From: Streptomyces uncialis
Lineage (GTDB): Bacteria; Actinomycetota; Actinomycetes; Streptomycetales; Streptomycetaceae
Reading direction: 5' to 3'
Assembly: GCF_036250755.1 (NCBI RefSeq)
Contig: NZ_CP109583.1
Location: 3,906,001-3,970,000 of the forward strand
DNA length: 64,000 nt
Part shown: piece by piece, positions 8,145-16,503 of the stretch
Layout of the letters: the number at the start of each line of letters is the position of its first letter
How positions within the stretch are numbered: the stretch's first letter is position 1
The notes under the pieces: model-generated
Told to the model about the DNA's origin: nothing
The model's input: only the letters and a program-made list of their open reading frames with translations
The model's database searches: none
Translations under genes and position numbers: made by a program

Positions 8145-8150
8145 AGCCTA
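8145..8150 (-). promoter_or_regulatory. Probable -10 box of bldA
   Basis: TAGGCT on the minus strand fits the TAnnnT vegetative -10 of Streptomyces and lies 28 bp before the tRNA 5' end. The -35 is poor (CTGTTC with a 16-bp spacer is the best I see). Confidence 0.45.
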
Positions 8151-8191
8151 TCCGGACGGGTAGCCCGAACAGCCGACGCCCAGCCCGATGT

Positions 8192-8228
8192 TGTCTGATT
8201 TTATTGAGGTCTGAGGGAGCATCAGACA
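8192..8228. promoter_or_regulatory. Inverted repeat upstream of bldA
   Basis: TGTCTGAT (8192-8199) and ATCAGACA (8221-8228) are exact inverted copies separated by 21 unusually AT-rich bases. It lies about 45-80 bp upstream of the bldA -10 and downstream of the DUF5713 gene, so it may be an operator or that gene's terminator. Confidence 0.4.
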
Positions 8229-8448
8229 CGCGCGGCGGCCGTACCCGCTCAGAACACCGCCCTCCCCGAGGGGTCCCAAGACCCGTACGGAATGACGGAA
8301 TTTCACCGTCCGCGCGGTGAAACGCCGAGCCGCGCGCATGATATTTCAGCCACGGGGGCGCGCGGAACGGCTCATGATCGCCCCCCACACGCCCCCGCGA
8401 ACCCTTCGCGTGATCTTCACCAGCTCCCCGCACCCGCCGTCCGGCGGG
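8229..8448. other. Spacer between bldA upstream region and the DUF5713 gene
   Basis: No gene or clear regulatory structure is seen in this roughly 220-bp stretch; short frames on both strands lack coding character. Confidence 0.45.
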
Positions 8449-8790
8449 TCACCAGTCGCGGGCGGCGATCAGTTTCTCCGGGTCCGCGTCCTGGTAGCCG
8501 TGCGCCAGCGCCAGCATGTGGAACGCCTCGCCGATCTCCTCCCGGGCCACCGTCTCCAGCTCGCTGCCGGCCTCGTCGAACGCGGTCTCCAGCGCGTTGA
8601 ACTCCTCGGTCGCCGCCGCCGTGAGCGCGTACAGGGCGGTGAGGTCCGCGGGCGGCGCGGCGGCGATACGTGTCGACAAGCGGTGCAGGATCGCCTTGCC
8701 GCGGTCGACGAGGTGGTCCGGGAAGAACGGGTCGTCGTACATCCCGCCCAGTGGCTCGTACCCGTCGATCGTCCAGTCGGTGACCGGCAT
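8449..8790 (-). CDS. DUF5713-like small protein
   Basis: 113 residues from ATG 8790, with AAGGAG five to six bases upstream; a longer frame to 8856 lacks such a site. The wording GGMYDDPFFPDHLVDRGKAIL, ALYALTAAATEEFNALE, then TVAREEIGEAFHMLALAHGY is what I recall for DUF5713 proteins, which are acidic, helical, cytosolic and uncharacterised. No catalytic motif is apparent. It is transcribed toward bldA and divergent from the ABC exporter. Confidence 0.8.
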   Translation of the reverse strand: MPVTDWTIDGYEPLGGMYDDPFFPDHLVDRGKAILHRLSTRIAAAPPADLTALYALTAAATEEFNALETAFDEAGSELETVAREEIGEAFHMLALAHGYQDADPEKLIAARDW

Positions 8791-9096
8791 CGTGGCTCCT
8801 TGTCGCGCTGCGGACGGACGGCCCGGACGGCGCGTCCATCGGTCACCCTGCACCACCCCACTGACAGGGCCGCCGCCCGGGCACCGCGCCCACCAGGGGA
8901 AACGGCTCCCGGCCGACCGCCGCCCCCCGCCGGAAGGCGTAGCGGGTCGGGGTCGGGGGTCATCCCCAGGTATGACAGCACGGCGCGGGGTCCGACCGAA
9001 GGCTGTCCCCGGAACCGGAACAACGGCTGACTACAGACGGCGGGACGGCCGCGACGATGGAGTCATCACCCGCCGATCCGACAGGAGCGTCCTCCC
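8791..9096. other. Divergent intergenic region before the first ABC exporter
   Basis: 306 bp between divergent starts. A less GC-rich patch around 9018-9036 (AACGGCTGACTACAGACG) probably belongs to the exporter promoter, but no confident -35/-10 pair is seen. Confidence 0.4.
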
Positions 9097-9867
9097 GTGA
9101 CCACCACCCCCATCGCCGACCGGGCCACCGCCGTGGCCGCTCGGGCCGCGGATCTGAGCAAGGTCTACGGCCAGGGCGAGACCAAGGTGGTCGCACTGGA
9201 CCGGGTGTCCATCGACTTCCACCAGGGGCAGTTCACCGCGATCATGGGCCCGTCGGGCTCGGGCAAGTCGACCCTGATGCACTGTGTGGCCGGGCTGGAC
9301 AGCTTCAGCGGCGGCTCGGTGCGGATCGGTGACACCGAGCTGGGGACGCTGAAGGACAAGCAGCTCACCCAGCTCCGCCGGGACAAGATCGGCTTCATCT
9401 TCCAGGCGTTCAACCTGCTGCCGACGCTGACGGCGCTGGAGAACATCACACTGCCGATGGACATCGCGGGCCGCAAGCCGGACAAGCTGTGGCTCCAGTC
9501 CGTGATCGACATGGTCGGTCTGCGGGACCGGCTCGGCCACCGGCCCACCGAGCTGTCCGGCGGCCAGCAGCAGCGCGTCGCCGTCGCCCGCGCCCTGGCC
9601 TCCCGGCCGGAGATCATCTTCGGTGACGAGCCCACCGGGAACCTCGACTCGCGCTCCGGCGCCGAGGTCCTCGGCTTCCTGCGCAACTCGGTGCGCGAGC
9701 TGGGCCAGACCGTCGTCATGGTGACCCATGACCCGGTCGCCGCCTCCTACGCGGACCGCGTGGTGTTCCTCGCCGACGGCCGCATCGTCGACCAGCTGCT
9801 CAGCCCCAGCGCCGACGCCGTCCTCGACCGGATGAAGGCGTTCGACGCCAAGGGCCGCACCAGCTGA
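9097..9867 (+). CDS. MacB-like ABC transporter ATP-binding protein
   Basis: 256-residue ATPase of the MacB/LolD (FtsE-like) class, which energises an FtsX-type permease to export lipids, peptides or drugs or to sense them. Seen: Walker A GPSGSGKST (about residues 52-60), Q-loop FIFQAFNLLP, signature LSGGQQQRVAVARAL, Walker B EIIFGDEPTG, and the H-loop VMVTHDP. GTG 9097 is the start; AGGAG lies upstream at a slightly long spacing. It is followed by its permease 57 bp on, so the two form one operon. It is strikingly similar to the ATPase at 44716, including LPTLTALENITLPMDIAGRKPD versus the same phrase with N for T, so the two exporters are paralogous. Confidence 0.93.
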   Translation: MTTTPIADRATAVAARAADLSKVYGQGETKVVALDRVSIDFHQGQFTAIMGPSGSGKSTLMHCVAGLDSFSGGSVRIGDTELGTLKDKQLTQLRRDKIGFIFQAFNLLPTLTALENITLPMDIAGRKPDKLWLQSVIDMVGLRDRLGHRPTELSGGQQQRVAVARALASRPEIIFGDEPTGNLDSRSGAEVLGFLRNSVRELGQTVVMVTHDPVAASYADRVVFLADGRIVDQLLSPSADAVLDRMKAFDAKGRTS

Positions 9868-9924
9868 TCCCCGACGCCCCGTAGCCAGCCGGCCCCCCGG
9901 CTCCCACCACAGGACACACACCAC

Positions 9925-12459
9925 ATGTTCCGTACCGCCTTGCGCAACGTACTCGCGCACAAGGCCAGGCTGCTGATGACCGTGCTCGCCGTCATGCTCG
10001 GCGTCGCGTTCGTCTCCGGCACCCTGGTCTTCACCGACACCCTCGGCAACGCCTTCCGCAACCAGTCCGCCAAGAGCTACGACAACATCGCCGTCGCCGT
10101 CGAGTCACCCGCCCGCGACGGGCAGGAGGCCGGCATACCGGCGTCCGCCCTGAAGAAGATCGAGGGCCTGGACGGGGTCACCGGGGTCACCGGCCGGGCC
10201 TCCGGCTTCGCCGGGGTCGCCGACGAGGACGGCAAGCTGATCGGGGTGGGCTGGTCCAACAGGGGCAGCAACTTCGCCCCGGGCAAGGACGGCAAGGACA
10301 CCGCCTACGACTTCACCGAGGGCGACGGCCCCGTGAAGGGCAGCCAGATCGCCCTGGACAAGGCGACCGCCGACAAGGGGAACTACCAGGTCGGTGACAC
10401 CGTGCGGGTCGCGACCACCGGACCGGTGCGCGAGTTCGCCCTCGCCGGGATCTTCACCACCGAGGACGGCGCGGTCAACGCGGGCGGCAGCCTCGTCCTC
10501 TTCGACACCGCCGTCGCGCAGGAGCAGTACCTGCGGCCCGGCTACTTCCACTCCCTCAGCGTCGCCGCCGCGTCCGGTGCGTCCGCCGACCGCATCCTCG
10601 ACGGTGTCGAGCCGCTGATGCCGAAGGACTCGGTCGCCAAGACCGCCGACGAGTGGGCGGCCGACGAGGCGAGGGACATCGAGTCCGGCATGAGCAGCAT
10701 GAACACCATGCTGCTGGCCTTCGCCGGTATCGCGCTGTTCGTCGGGGTCTTCCTCATCGCCAACACCTTCACCATGCTGGTCGCCCAGCGGACCCGTGAG
10801 CTGGCCCTGATGCGGGCCGTGGGCGCCTCCCGGCCGCAGGTCAAGCGGTCGGTCATCATGGAGGCGCTGGTCGTCGGGGTGCTCGCCTCGATCGTCGGCT
10901 TCGGGGTGGGCCTCGGTCTGGCCACGGGCCTGCGCTCCGTCATGAACTCCTTCGACCTCAAGATCCCGGCCGGCCCGCTCGTCATCAGCCCGACCGCCGT
11001 GCTCGCCGCGCTCGGTGTCGGGGTCGCGGTCACCGTCCTCGCCGCCTGGCTGCCCGCCCGCCGCGCCGCGAAGATCCCGCCGGTCGCCGCGATGAGCAGC
11101 GTCCACGCGACGGCGTCCGCCAAGTCCCTGCTGGTCCGCAACATCATCGGCGCCGTCCTCACCGCGGCCGGTGCCGTGGCGATCACCGCCGGTGCCGCCG
11201 CCGAGGACGGCGGGTCCGGACGCATGATCATCGGGTTGGGCGCGTTCCTGGCCCTGATCGGTGTCATCGTCCTCATCCCGCAGCTGGCCCACCCGGTCAT
11301 CGCGGTGATCCGTCCGTTCCTCACGAGGGGCTTCGGGGTCGCCGGCAAGCTCGCCGCGCAGAACGCGGTCCGCAACCCGCGCCGTACCGGAGCCACCGCT
11401 TCCGCGCTCGCCATCGGACTGACCCTGGTCACCGGTCTGACCGTGCTCGGTGCCACCATCGGCCAGGCCATCGACCGGACGACCACCGACAACATGCGCG
11501 CCGACTACTCCGTCACCATGTCCAGCGGCCATGCGCTGGACGAGTCGGCGCTCACCGCGATGAAGAAGGCCAAGGGCGTCAAGGCCATCTCCCCGCAGCA
11601 GGCGTCCTTCGTGAAGGTCGACGGCGAGGACGTCGCCGCGTCCGGGGTGTCCGGTGACGCGGTGGACAAGGTCTTCAACCTGCCGGTCGTCTCCGGTTCC
11701 ATGGGCAACCTCGCCAAGGGGCAGATCGCGGTCGCCGAGAAGACGGCCGACAGCAACGGCTGGAAGGCCGGGGACACGGTCCCCGTCACCTTCGACGGGC
11801 TGGGCAAGAAGGACACCAAGAAGCTGACGATCGGCGCGATCGTCGAGGAGAACGAGTTCGTCTCCCCGTACGTCCTGCCCCGCGAGATGCTCGCTCCCTA
11901 CGAGGAGAAGCCCGACATCCGCGAGATCTGGGTCAAGATGGACGGCGGTGAGACCGCGGCCAACGAGCAGGCCCTGGTCGACGCCCTCGGCAACAACCCG
12001 GGGATCACCGTCTCCGACAAGCAGGACATCCGCGAGATGCTCAGCGGCATCATCAACATGATGCTGAACATCATGTACGGCCTGCTCGGGATGGCCCTGA
12101 TCATCGCGGTCCTCGGGGTCGTCAACACCCTCGCGATGTCCGTGTTCGAGCGTCAGCAGGAGATCGGCATGCTGCGGGCCATCGGTCTGGACCGGGCCCG
12201 GGTGAAGCGGATGATCCGGCTGGAGGCGATCGTGATCTCGCTGTTCGGCGCGCTCGTCGGGATCGTGCTCGGCGCCTTCCTCGGCTGGGCCATCGGCGAG
12301 ACGATCAGGGGCAGCATCCCCGACTACGAGCTGATCCTGCCGTGGGGCCGGATCGGACTGTTCCTGCTGCTGGCCGGACTGGTGGGCGTCCTCGCCGCCA
12401 TGTGGCCCGCGCGCAGCGCCGCCAGGCTGAACATGCTGACGGCCATCAAGACGGAGTAG
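9925..12459 (+). CDS. FtsX-like ABC transporter permease
   Basis: 844-residue permease, partner of the ATPase before it. It has the duplicated FtsX architecture: one N-terminal TM (about residues 15-37, LLMTVLAVMLGVAFVSGTLV), a large extracytoplasmic domain with a MacB-like periplasmic core, three TMs around residues 260-385, a linker TM pair near 405-455, then a second extracellular domain and three C-terminal TMs (710-840). The motifs RTRELALMRAVGASR and RQQEIGMLRAIGLDR after the TMs are the usual FtsX coupling regions. Length is typical of Streptomyces 8-10 TM permeases of this type. The substrate is unknown; antimicrobial-peptide or lipid export is family-level inference. A strong hairpin at 12498 ends the operon. 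Confidence 0.92.
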   Translation: MFRTALRNVLAHKARLLMTVLAVMLGVAFVSGTLVFTDTLGNAFRNQSAKSYDNIAVAVESPARDGQEAGIPASALKKIEGLDGVTGVTGRASGFAGVADEDGKLIGVGWSNRGSNFAPGKDGKDTAYDFTEGDGPVKGSQIALDKATADKGNYQVGDTVRVATTGPVREFALAGIFTTEDGAVNAGGSLVLFDTAVAQEQYLRPGYFHSLSVAAASGASADRILDGVEPLMPKDSVAKTADEWAADEARDIESGMSSMNTMLLAFAGIALFVGVFLIANTFTMLVAQRTRELALMRAVGASRPQVKRSVIMEALVVGVLASIVGFGVGLGLATGLRSVMNSFDLKIPAGPLVISPTAVLAALGVGVAVTVLAAWLPARRAAKIPPVAAMSSVHATASAKSLLVRNIIGAVLTAAGAVAITAGAAAEDGGSGRMIIGLGAFLALIGVIVLIPQLAHPVIAVIRPFLTRGFGVAGKLAAQNAVRNPRRTGATASALAIGLTLVTGLTVLGATIGQAIDRTTTDNMRADYSVTMSSGHALDESALTAMKKAKGVKAISPQQASFVKVDGEDVAASGVSGDAVDKVFNLPVVSGSMGNLAKGQIAVAEKTADSNGWKAGDTVPVTFDGLGKKDTKKLTIGAIVEENEFVSPYVLPREMLAPYEEKPDIREIWVKMDGGETAANEQALVDALGNNPGITVSDKQDIREMLSGIINMMLNIMYGLLGMALIIAVLGVVNTLAMSVFERQQEIGMLRAIGLDRARVKRMIRLEAIVISLFGALVGIVLGAFLGWAIGETIRGSIPDYELILPWGRIGLFLLLAGLVGVLAAMWPARSAARLNMLTAIKTE

Positions 12460-12497
12460 CCGCCTCGGGACACCCCCCCCTCCCGGCAGGCCGCTCC

Positions 12498-12536
12498 CAG
12501 GGCCCCGGCACCGGACATCCCGGCGCCGGGGCCCTG
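12498..12536. terminator. Bidirectional terminator
   Basis: A perfect 12-bp stem (12498-12509 with 12525-12536) lies between the convergent permease and cyclopropane synthase genes. Confidence 0.75.
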
Positions 12537-12573
12537 TCGTACGGCCCGACCGTCTCCGCGCGCGGGTCGCGGT

Positions 12574-13908
12574 TCAGCCGGTCGCGGGCAGCGGGCCCTC
12601 CTCGGTCCACACCCGGGGGCGGCGCGGCAGACCCGAGGCGCCCGACTCCGGGGTGCGGACGGCGAGGATCTGGTTGACGCCGATCCGGTTGCGTTCGAAG
12701 GCCAGCGCGGACGCGGCCATGTAGAGCCGCCACACCCGCGCCCGGCCCGGTGAGGTGAGGCGGACCGCCGCGGCCCAGTGGGCCTCCAGCTGGGCGACCC
12801 AGCCGCGCAGGGTGAGGGCGTAGTGCTCCCGGATCGACTCCAGGTCCCGGACCTCGAACCCGGCCCGCTCCAGCAGCCCGACGGTCGTCCCGACGGGGGC
12901 GAGTTCCCCGCCGGGGAAGACGTACGCGTCGATGAACTCGTCCACGTGGTAAGCCGTCTCGTCGGTGCGCGGCGGACGGGCGATCTGGTGGTTCAGGAGC
13001 CGTCCGCCGGGCCGCAGCAGGCCGTGCAGATGCCGGGAGTACTCCAGGTACCGCTCCGCGCCGACATGCTCCGCCATCCCGATCGAGGAGATCGCGTCGT
13101 ACGGCCCGTCCCTGACGTCCCGGTAGTCCTGGACCCGGATCTCCACCCGGTCCGTCAGCCCCTCGTCGGCGACCCGCTTACGGGCGTATGCGGCCTGCTC
13201 CTGCGACAGGGTGATCCCGACGACCTGGGCGCCGTGCTCACGGGCCGCGTGGATCGCCATGGAGCCCCAGCCGCAGCCCACGTCCAGCAGACGCGCGCCT
13301 GGGCGCAGGGCGAGCTTGCGCGCGACGAGTTCGAGCTTGTCGCGCTGGGCGTCCTCCAGGGTGCCGCCGCCCCGGCCGGGGGTGTCCCAATAGGCGCACG
13401 AGTAGACCATCGACGGGCCGAGGACGAGTTCGTAGAAGTCGTTGCCGACGTCGTAGTGGTGGCTGACGGCCTGCTTGTCGCTGCGGCGGGTGTGCAGATG
13501 CAGCCGACCGCGGCCGCGGCGTTCCTCACGAGGTGGAGGTGGCGGCGGGAAGGGCCCCGCGAGGGCGGCGAAGCCGCGGACCGCGGTGCGGAACCCGGGG
13601 TCCCGCAGGGCGTGGGTGAGGCCCGGGGCGCCTTCCGGGCGCTCCCAGAGGATACCGGCGAGCCGGTTCAGGGCCTCGTACAGATCACCGTCGAGGTCGA
13701 GGTCACCCGCGACCCAGCCGCGGGCCAGGCCCAGCTCCCCCGGCTTCCACAACAGTCTGCGCAGTGCGCGGCGGTGACGGATCACCAGGACGGGGGCGGG
13801 GGCCGGGGGGCCCGCCTCCGTGCCGTCCCAGGCGCGGATACGGAGCGGGAGCGGGGCGCCCAGGAGGCGCTCCGTGAGGTTCTTCAGTCTGAGGGCGGTG
13901 TCCTGCAT
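12574..13908 (-). CDS. cfa: Cyclopropane fatty-acyl-phospholipid synthase
   Basis: 444 residues, SAM-dependent enzyme that adds a methylene across the double bond of unsaturated acyl chains in membrane lipids. The start is ATG 13908, with GGAGG seven bases upstream; the frame upstream is repeat DNA. Seen: an N-terminal lipid-binding domain, then SHHYDVGNDFYELVLG, MVYSCAYW, the SAM-binding LLDVGCGWGSMAIHAA, GITLSQEQAAYA, and SIGMAEHVG, all hallmarks of the family. Residues 131-150 (PFPPPPPPREERRGRGR) are a Pro/Arg linker between the domains. A second family, sphingolipid or mycolic-type methyltransferases, is less likely. It converges with the ABC permease. Confidence 0.92.
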   Translation of the reverse strand: MQDTALRLKNLTERLLGAPLPLRIRAWDGTEAGPPAPAPVLVIRHRRALRRLLWKPGELGLARGWVAGDLDLDGDLYEALNRLAGILWERPEGAPGLTHALRDPGFRTAVRGFAALAGPFPPPPPPREERRGRGRLHLHTRRSDKQAVSHHYDVGNDFYELVLGPSMVYSCAYWDTPGRGGGTLEDAQRDKLELVARKLALRPGARLLDVGCGWGSMAIHAAREHGAQVVGITLSQEQAAYARKRVADEGLTDRVEIRVQDYRDVRDGPYDAISSIGMAEHVGAERYLEYSRHLHGLLRPGGRLLNHQIARPPRTDETAYHVDEFIDAYVFPGGELAPVGTTVGLLERAGFEVRDLESIREHYALTLRGWVAQLEAHWAAAVRLTSPGRARVWRLYMAASALAFERNRIGVNQILAVRTPESGASGLPRRPRVWTEEGPLPATG

Positions 13909-14037
13909 CGGTGTGCCTCCGTGGTGCGGGGCCGTCGAACGGCTCTTCACCACGTAAACACCGGTGTGCGGGGGTTTCAGTCCCGTTGATTCCTCGTGGC
14001 GCACAAATCCCGCCAGCACCGTCCGGGTGGCGGAACG

Positions 14038-14515
14038 GGTCGCCTTCGCAGGTCGCCTTCGCTCGCGCTTCCGAGTTCCCTGTGCTGGGCGGACTTGTCC
14101 CTGTGCGGGTCGTCCGTGGGTGCGCAGTTCCCCGCGCCCCTGGGTCACCTGTGCTGGGCGGACTTGTCCCTGTGCCGTCGCTCGTGGGGTGCGCAGTTCC
14201 CCGCGCCCCTGGATGCTGCCCCTTCGGGTAGTTCGTCGGGGGCGGGCCGGTCCTCGTTTTCGCGCAGTTCCCCGCGCCCCTGAAGGGGCACCCACCTGGG
14301 GCTGTCCTCAGGCTGCGGGTGTCGCTGGCTGCGGGCTGGCATCAACCGGGGCCGGGGTTGAACCCTCCTCCTCGCGCAGCCTCTTGGAGCGAGGACGGAG
14401 AATCCCGACCGGCACCGACCCGAAGAACAGACAGAACGCGCCCCAAAGGGGCGCGGGGAACTGCGCGAAACCACTGAGCGTCGGCACGGGAACGGAGTAC
14501 GCCCAGCACAGGAAA
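14038..14515. repeat. Mosaic repeat array 1
   Basis: The smallest of five related arrays. Forward copies of the 20-bp core GCGCAGTTCCCCGCGCCCCT lie at 14122, 14191 and 14262, and one inverted copy at 14447-14466. Between them is a truncated C element (14383-14446) lacking its left half. The flanking B-type sequence (GGTCGCCTTCGCTCGCGCTT at 14051) is mirrored at the right end, so the array is an imperfect inverted repeat. It lies between two minus-strand genes (cfa and ndh) and is not coding. Confidence 0.9.
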
Positions 14516-14537
14516 CGCGGGGTGGCGGGACGCGAAG

Positions 14538-14571
14538 GGGGCCGTCCGCACCACGGATGGCGGACGGCCCC
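14538..14571 (-). terminator. Terminator of the NADH dehydrogenase gene
   Basis: A perfect 12-bp stem (14538-14549 with 14560-14571) with a 10-base loop lies 18 bases past the stop of the minus-strand gene at 14589. Confidence 0.75.
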
Positions 14572-14588
14572 AGACGATGACGCAAGGA

Positions 14589-15965
14589 TCAGGCGCTGAG
14601 CTTCTCTTCCTTCTTCGCCGCAGGCGGAGGCGTCGGCTTGGCCGCCTCGTAGAACTCCTCACGAGGAGTCTCCATCGCACCGAGCGAGACGACCTCACGC
14701 TTGAGGAACATACCGAGCGTCCAGTCCGCGAAGACGCGGATCTTACGGTTCCAGGTCGGCATGGCCAGCCCGTGGTAGCCACGGTGCATGTACCACGCGA
14801 GACGGCCACGGAGCTTGATCTTGAACTTGCCCATGACGATCATCGCGACGCCCTTGTGCAGACCGAGGCCCGCGACAGCACCCTTGTTGGCGTGGCTGTA
14901 CTCCTTCTGCGGGAAGCCGCGCATCCCGGAGATGACGTTGTCACCGAGGAGCTTGGCCTGCCGCAGCGCGTGCTGCGCGTTCGGCGGGCACCAGGCGTTC
15001 TCGACGCCGGCCTTGCGGGCGGCGAGGTCCGGCACCTGGGCGTTGTCGCCCGCGGCCCAGATGTAGTCGCTGCCCTGCACCTGGAGCGTGGTCCCGGTGT
15101 CGACGTGACCGCGCGGGCCGAGCGGCAGACCGAAGCGGGCGAGCGCCGGGTTCGGCTTCACACCGGCGGTCCACACGATGGTGTTGGAGTCGACCTCCAG
15201 GCCGTTCTTGAGCACCACGTGGCCGTCGACGCAGGAGTCCATGGAGGTGCTGAGGTAGATCTCCACCCCACGGCCCTCCAGGTGCTCCTTGCCGTACTTG
15301 CCGAGCTTGGGACCCACCTCGGGGAGGATCTTGTCCGCGGCGTCGACCAGGACGAAGCGCATGTCCTCGCGGGAGACGCTGGTGTAGTACTTGGCCGCGT
15401 CCCGGGCCATGTCCTCGACCTCGCCGATGGTCTCCGCGCCCGCGAAGCCGCCGCCGACGAAGACGAATGTGAGCGCCTTGCGGCGGACGTCCTCGTCGGT
15501 CGTGGAGTCGGCCTTGTCGAGCTGCTCCAGGACGTGGTTGCGCAGGCCGATGGCCTCCTCGATGCCCTTCATACCGATGCCCTGCTCGGCGAGGCCGGGG
15601 ATCGGGAAGGTCCGGGAGACGGCGCCCATCGCGATGATCAGGTAGTCGAAGGGCAGCTCGTACGCCTCGCCGACGAGCGGCGCGACGGTGGCGACCTTGC
15701 GGTCCTGGTCGATGGTGGTGACCCGGCCGGTGAGGACCTCCGCCTTGGGCAGCACACGTCGCAGCGGCACGACGACATGCCGCGGAGAGATGCTGCCGGC
15801 GGCGGCTTCGGGAAGGAAGGGCTGGTACGTCATGTACGAGCGCGGGTCGACGACCGTGACCGTCGCCTCGCCGTACCGCATCTTCTTCAGAATGCGGCGC
15901 GCCGCATACAGACCTACGTACCCACCGCCTACTACGAGAATCCTGGGACGCTCCGTGGTGCTCAT
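14589..15965 (-). CDS. ndh: Type II NADH dehydrogenase (NDH-2)
   Basis: 458-residue FAD enzyme that passes electrons from NADH to menaquinone at the cytoplasmic membrane without pumping protons. Seen: an N-terminal FAD dinucleotide fold ILVVGGGYVGLYAARRI (residues 9-25), a second (NADH) fold FVFVGGGFAGAETIGEV, the C-terminal FAD contact YIWAAGDNAQVPD, and a C-terminal amphipathic region for membrane binding. A Lys/Glu/Pro-rich tail (PTPPPAAKKEEKLSA) ends the protein. ATG 15965 lacks a strong ribosome site. Two Rex-like operators upstream (16103 and 16285) suggest control by the NADH/NAD ratio. Confidence 0.92.
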   Translation of the reverse strand: MSTTERPRILVVGGGYVGLYAARRILKKMRYGEATVTVVDPRSYMTYQPFLPEAAAGSISPRHVVVPLRRVLPKAEVLTGRVTTIDQDRKVATVAPLVGEAYELPFDYLIIAMGAVSRTFPIPGLAEQGIGMKGIEEAIGLRNHVLEQLDKADSTTDEDVRRKALTFVFVGGGFAGAETIGEVEDMARDAAKYYTSVSREDMRFVLVDAADKILPEVGPKLGKYGKEHLEGRGVEIYLSTSMDSCVDGHVVLKNGLEVDSNTIVWTAGVKPNPALARFGLPLGPRGHVDTGTTLQVQGSDYIWAAGDNAQVPDLAARKAGVENAWCPPNAQHALRQAKLLGDNVISGMRGFPQKEYSHANKGAVAGLGLHKGVAMIVMGKFKIKLRGRLAWYMHRGYHGLAMPTWNRKIRVFADWTLGMFLKREVVSLGAMETPREEFYEAAKPTPPPAAKKEEKLSA

Positions 15966-16102
15966 GGCATCGAGTATCCACCGGACAGGGAGGGGTACTT
16001 AGTGCGCCCCTTCACAAGCATGCCCGGACCCTCTGCTACACTACGCGCCCCACGTGACGGAGGTCATGCGGAGCCGGGGGAACCCCGGCCGCCGGCGGTA
16101 CG

Positions 16103-16120
16103 TTGTGAAGCCCTTGTCAA
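16103..16120. promoter_or_regulatory. Degenerate second Rex-like site
   Basis: TTGTGAA-GCCC-TTGTCAA resembles the Rex operator TTGTGAA-N4-TTCACAA with two mismatches in the right half. It lies about 140 bp before the ndh start. Confidence 0.4.
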
Positions 16121-16284
16121 CACCGTCTGAGCTGCACCGCAGGCCCTCGGGGCCACCCCCGCGAAACCTCTCGCGCATACGCGTGTCACACGCCCGGAAC
16201 ACCCCACGACGCCCCGACTCGGGACCTTGGACCCACCCCGGCGTCCACCCGGCCCGAATATGGCGCTCAGCAGGGGTCTTTTCC

Positions 16285-16302
16285 TTGTGAAGAACTTCAC
16301 GA
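16285..16302. promoter_or_regulatory. Rex operator candidate upstream of ndh
   Basis: TTGTGAA-GAAC-TTCACGA matches the Rex operator consensus TTGTGAA-N4-TTCACAA at 13 of 14 defined positions. Rex is the actinobacterial redox repressor that releases DNA when NADH is high, and NDH-2 is a natural target. Confidence 0.65.
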
Positions 16303-16503
16303 ACTTTCCTGACGGACCCCCGCCGAGCACCCCCGGAAGGGGCCGCGGGGCCGCTCGAACGGCACCCGCGCGCGCTCACATGCTCACGACAAGACACCCC
16401 TTCCCGGACCTGCCCGGACCTCTCCGAACACCTCCGGGCCGCGCCGCGTGAAGTACGCCGAGCCTCTGACCCCGTCCGACCCCCGGCCGCCCGGGTGCCG
16501 TGG

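Larger units (their letters stand above)
15966..16503. other. Regulatory region upstream of ndh
   Basis: 538 bp between the ndh start and the ppx stop. It contains the two Rex-like sites listed separately. Short frames in it (for example 16054-16290 on the plus strand) lack coding character. Plus-strand TACACT near 16036 resembles a -10, but no plus-strand gene follows. Confidence 0.5.

Noticed and set aside
16054..16290. Possible small plus-strand gene upstream of ndh, with a TACACT -10-like box
   Set aside because: No ribosome site, no coding bias, and it overlaps a Rex-like operator region.
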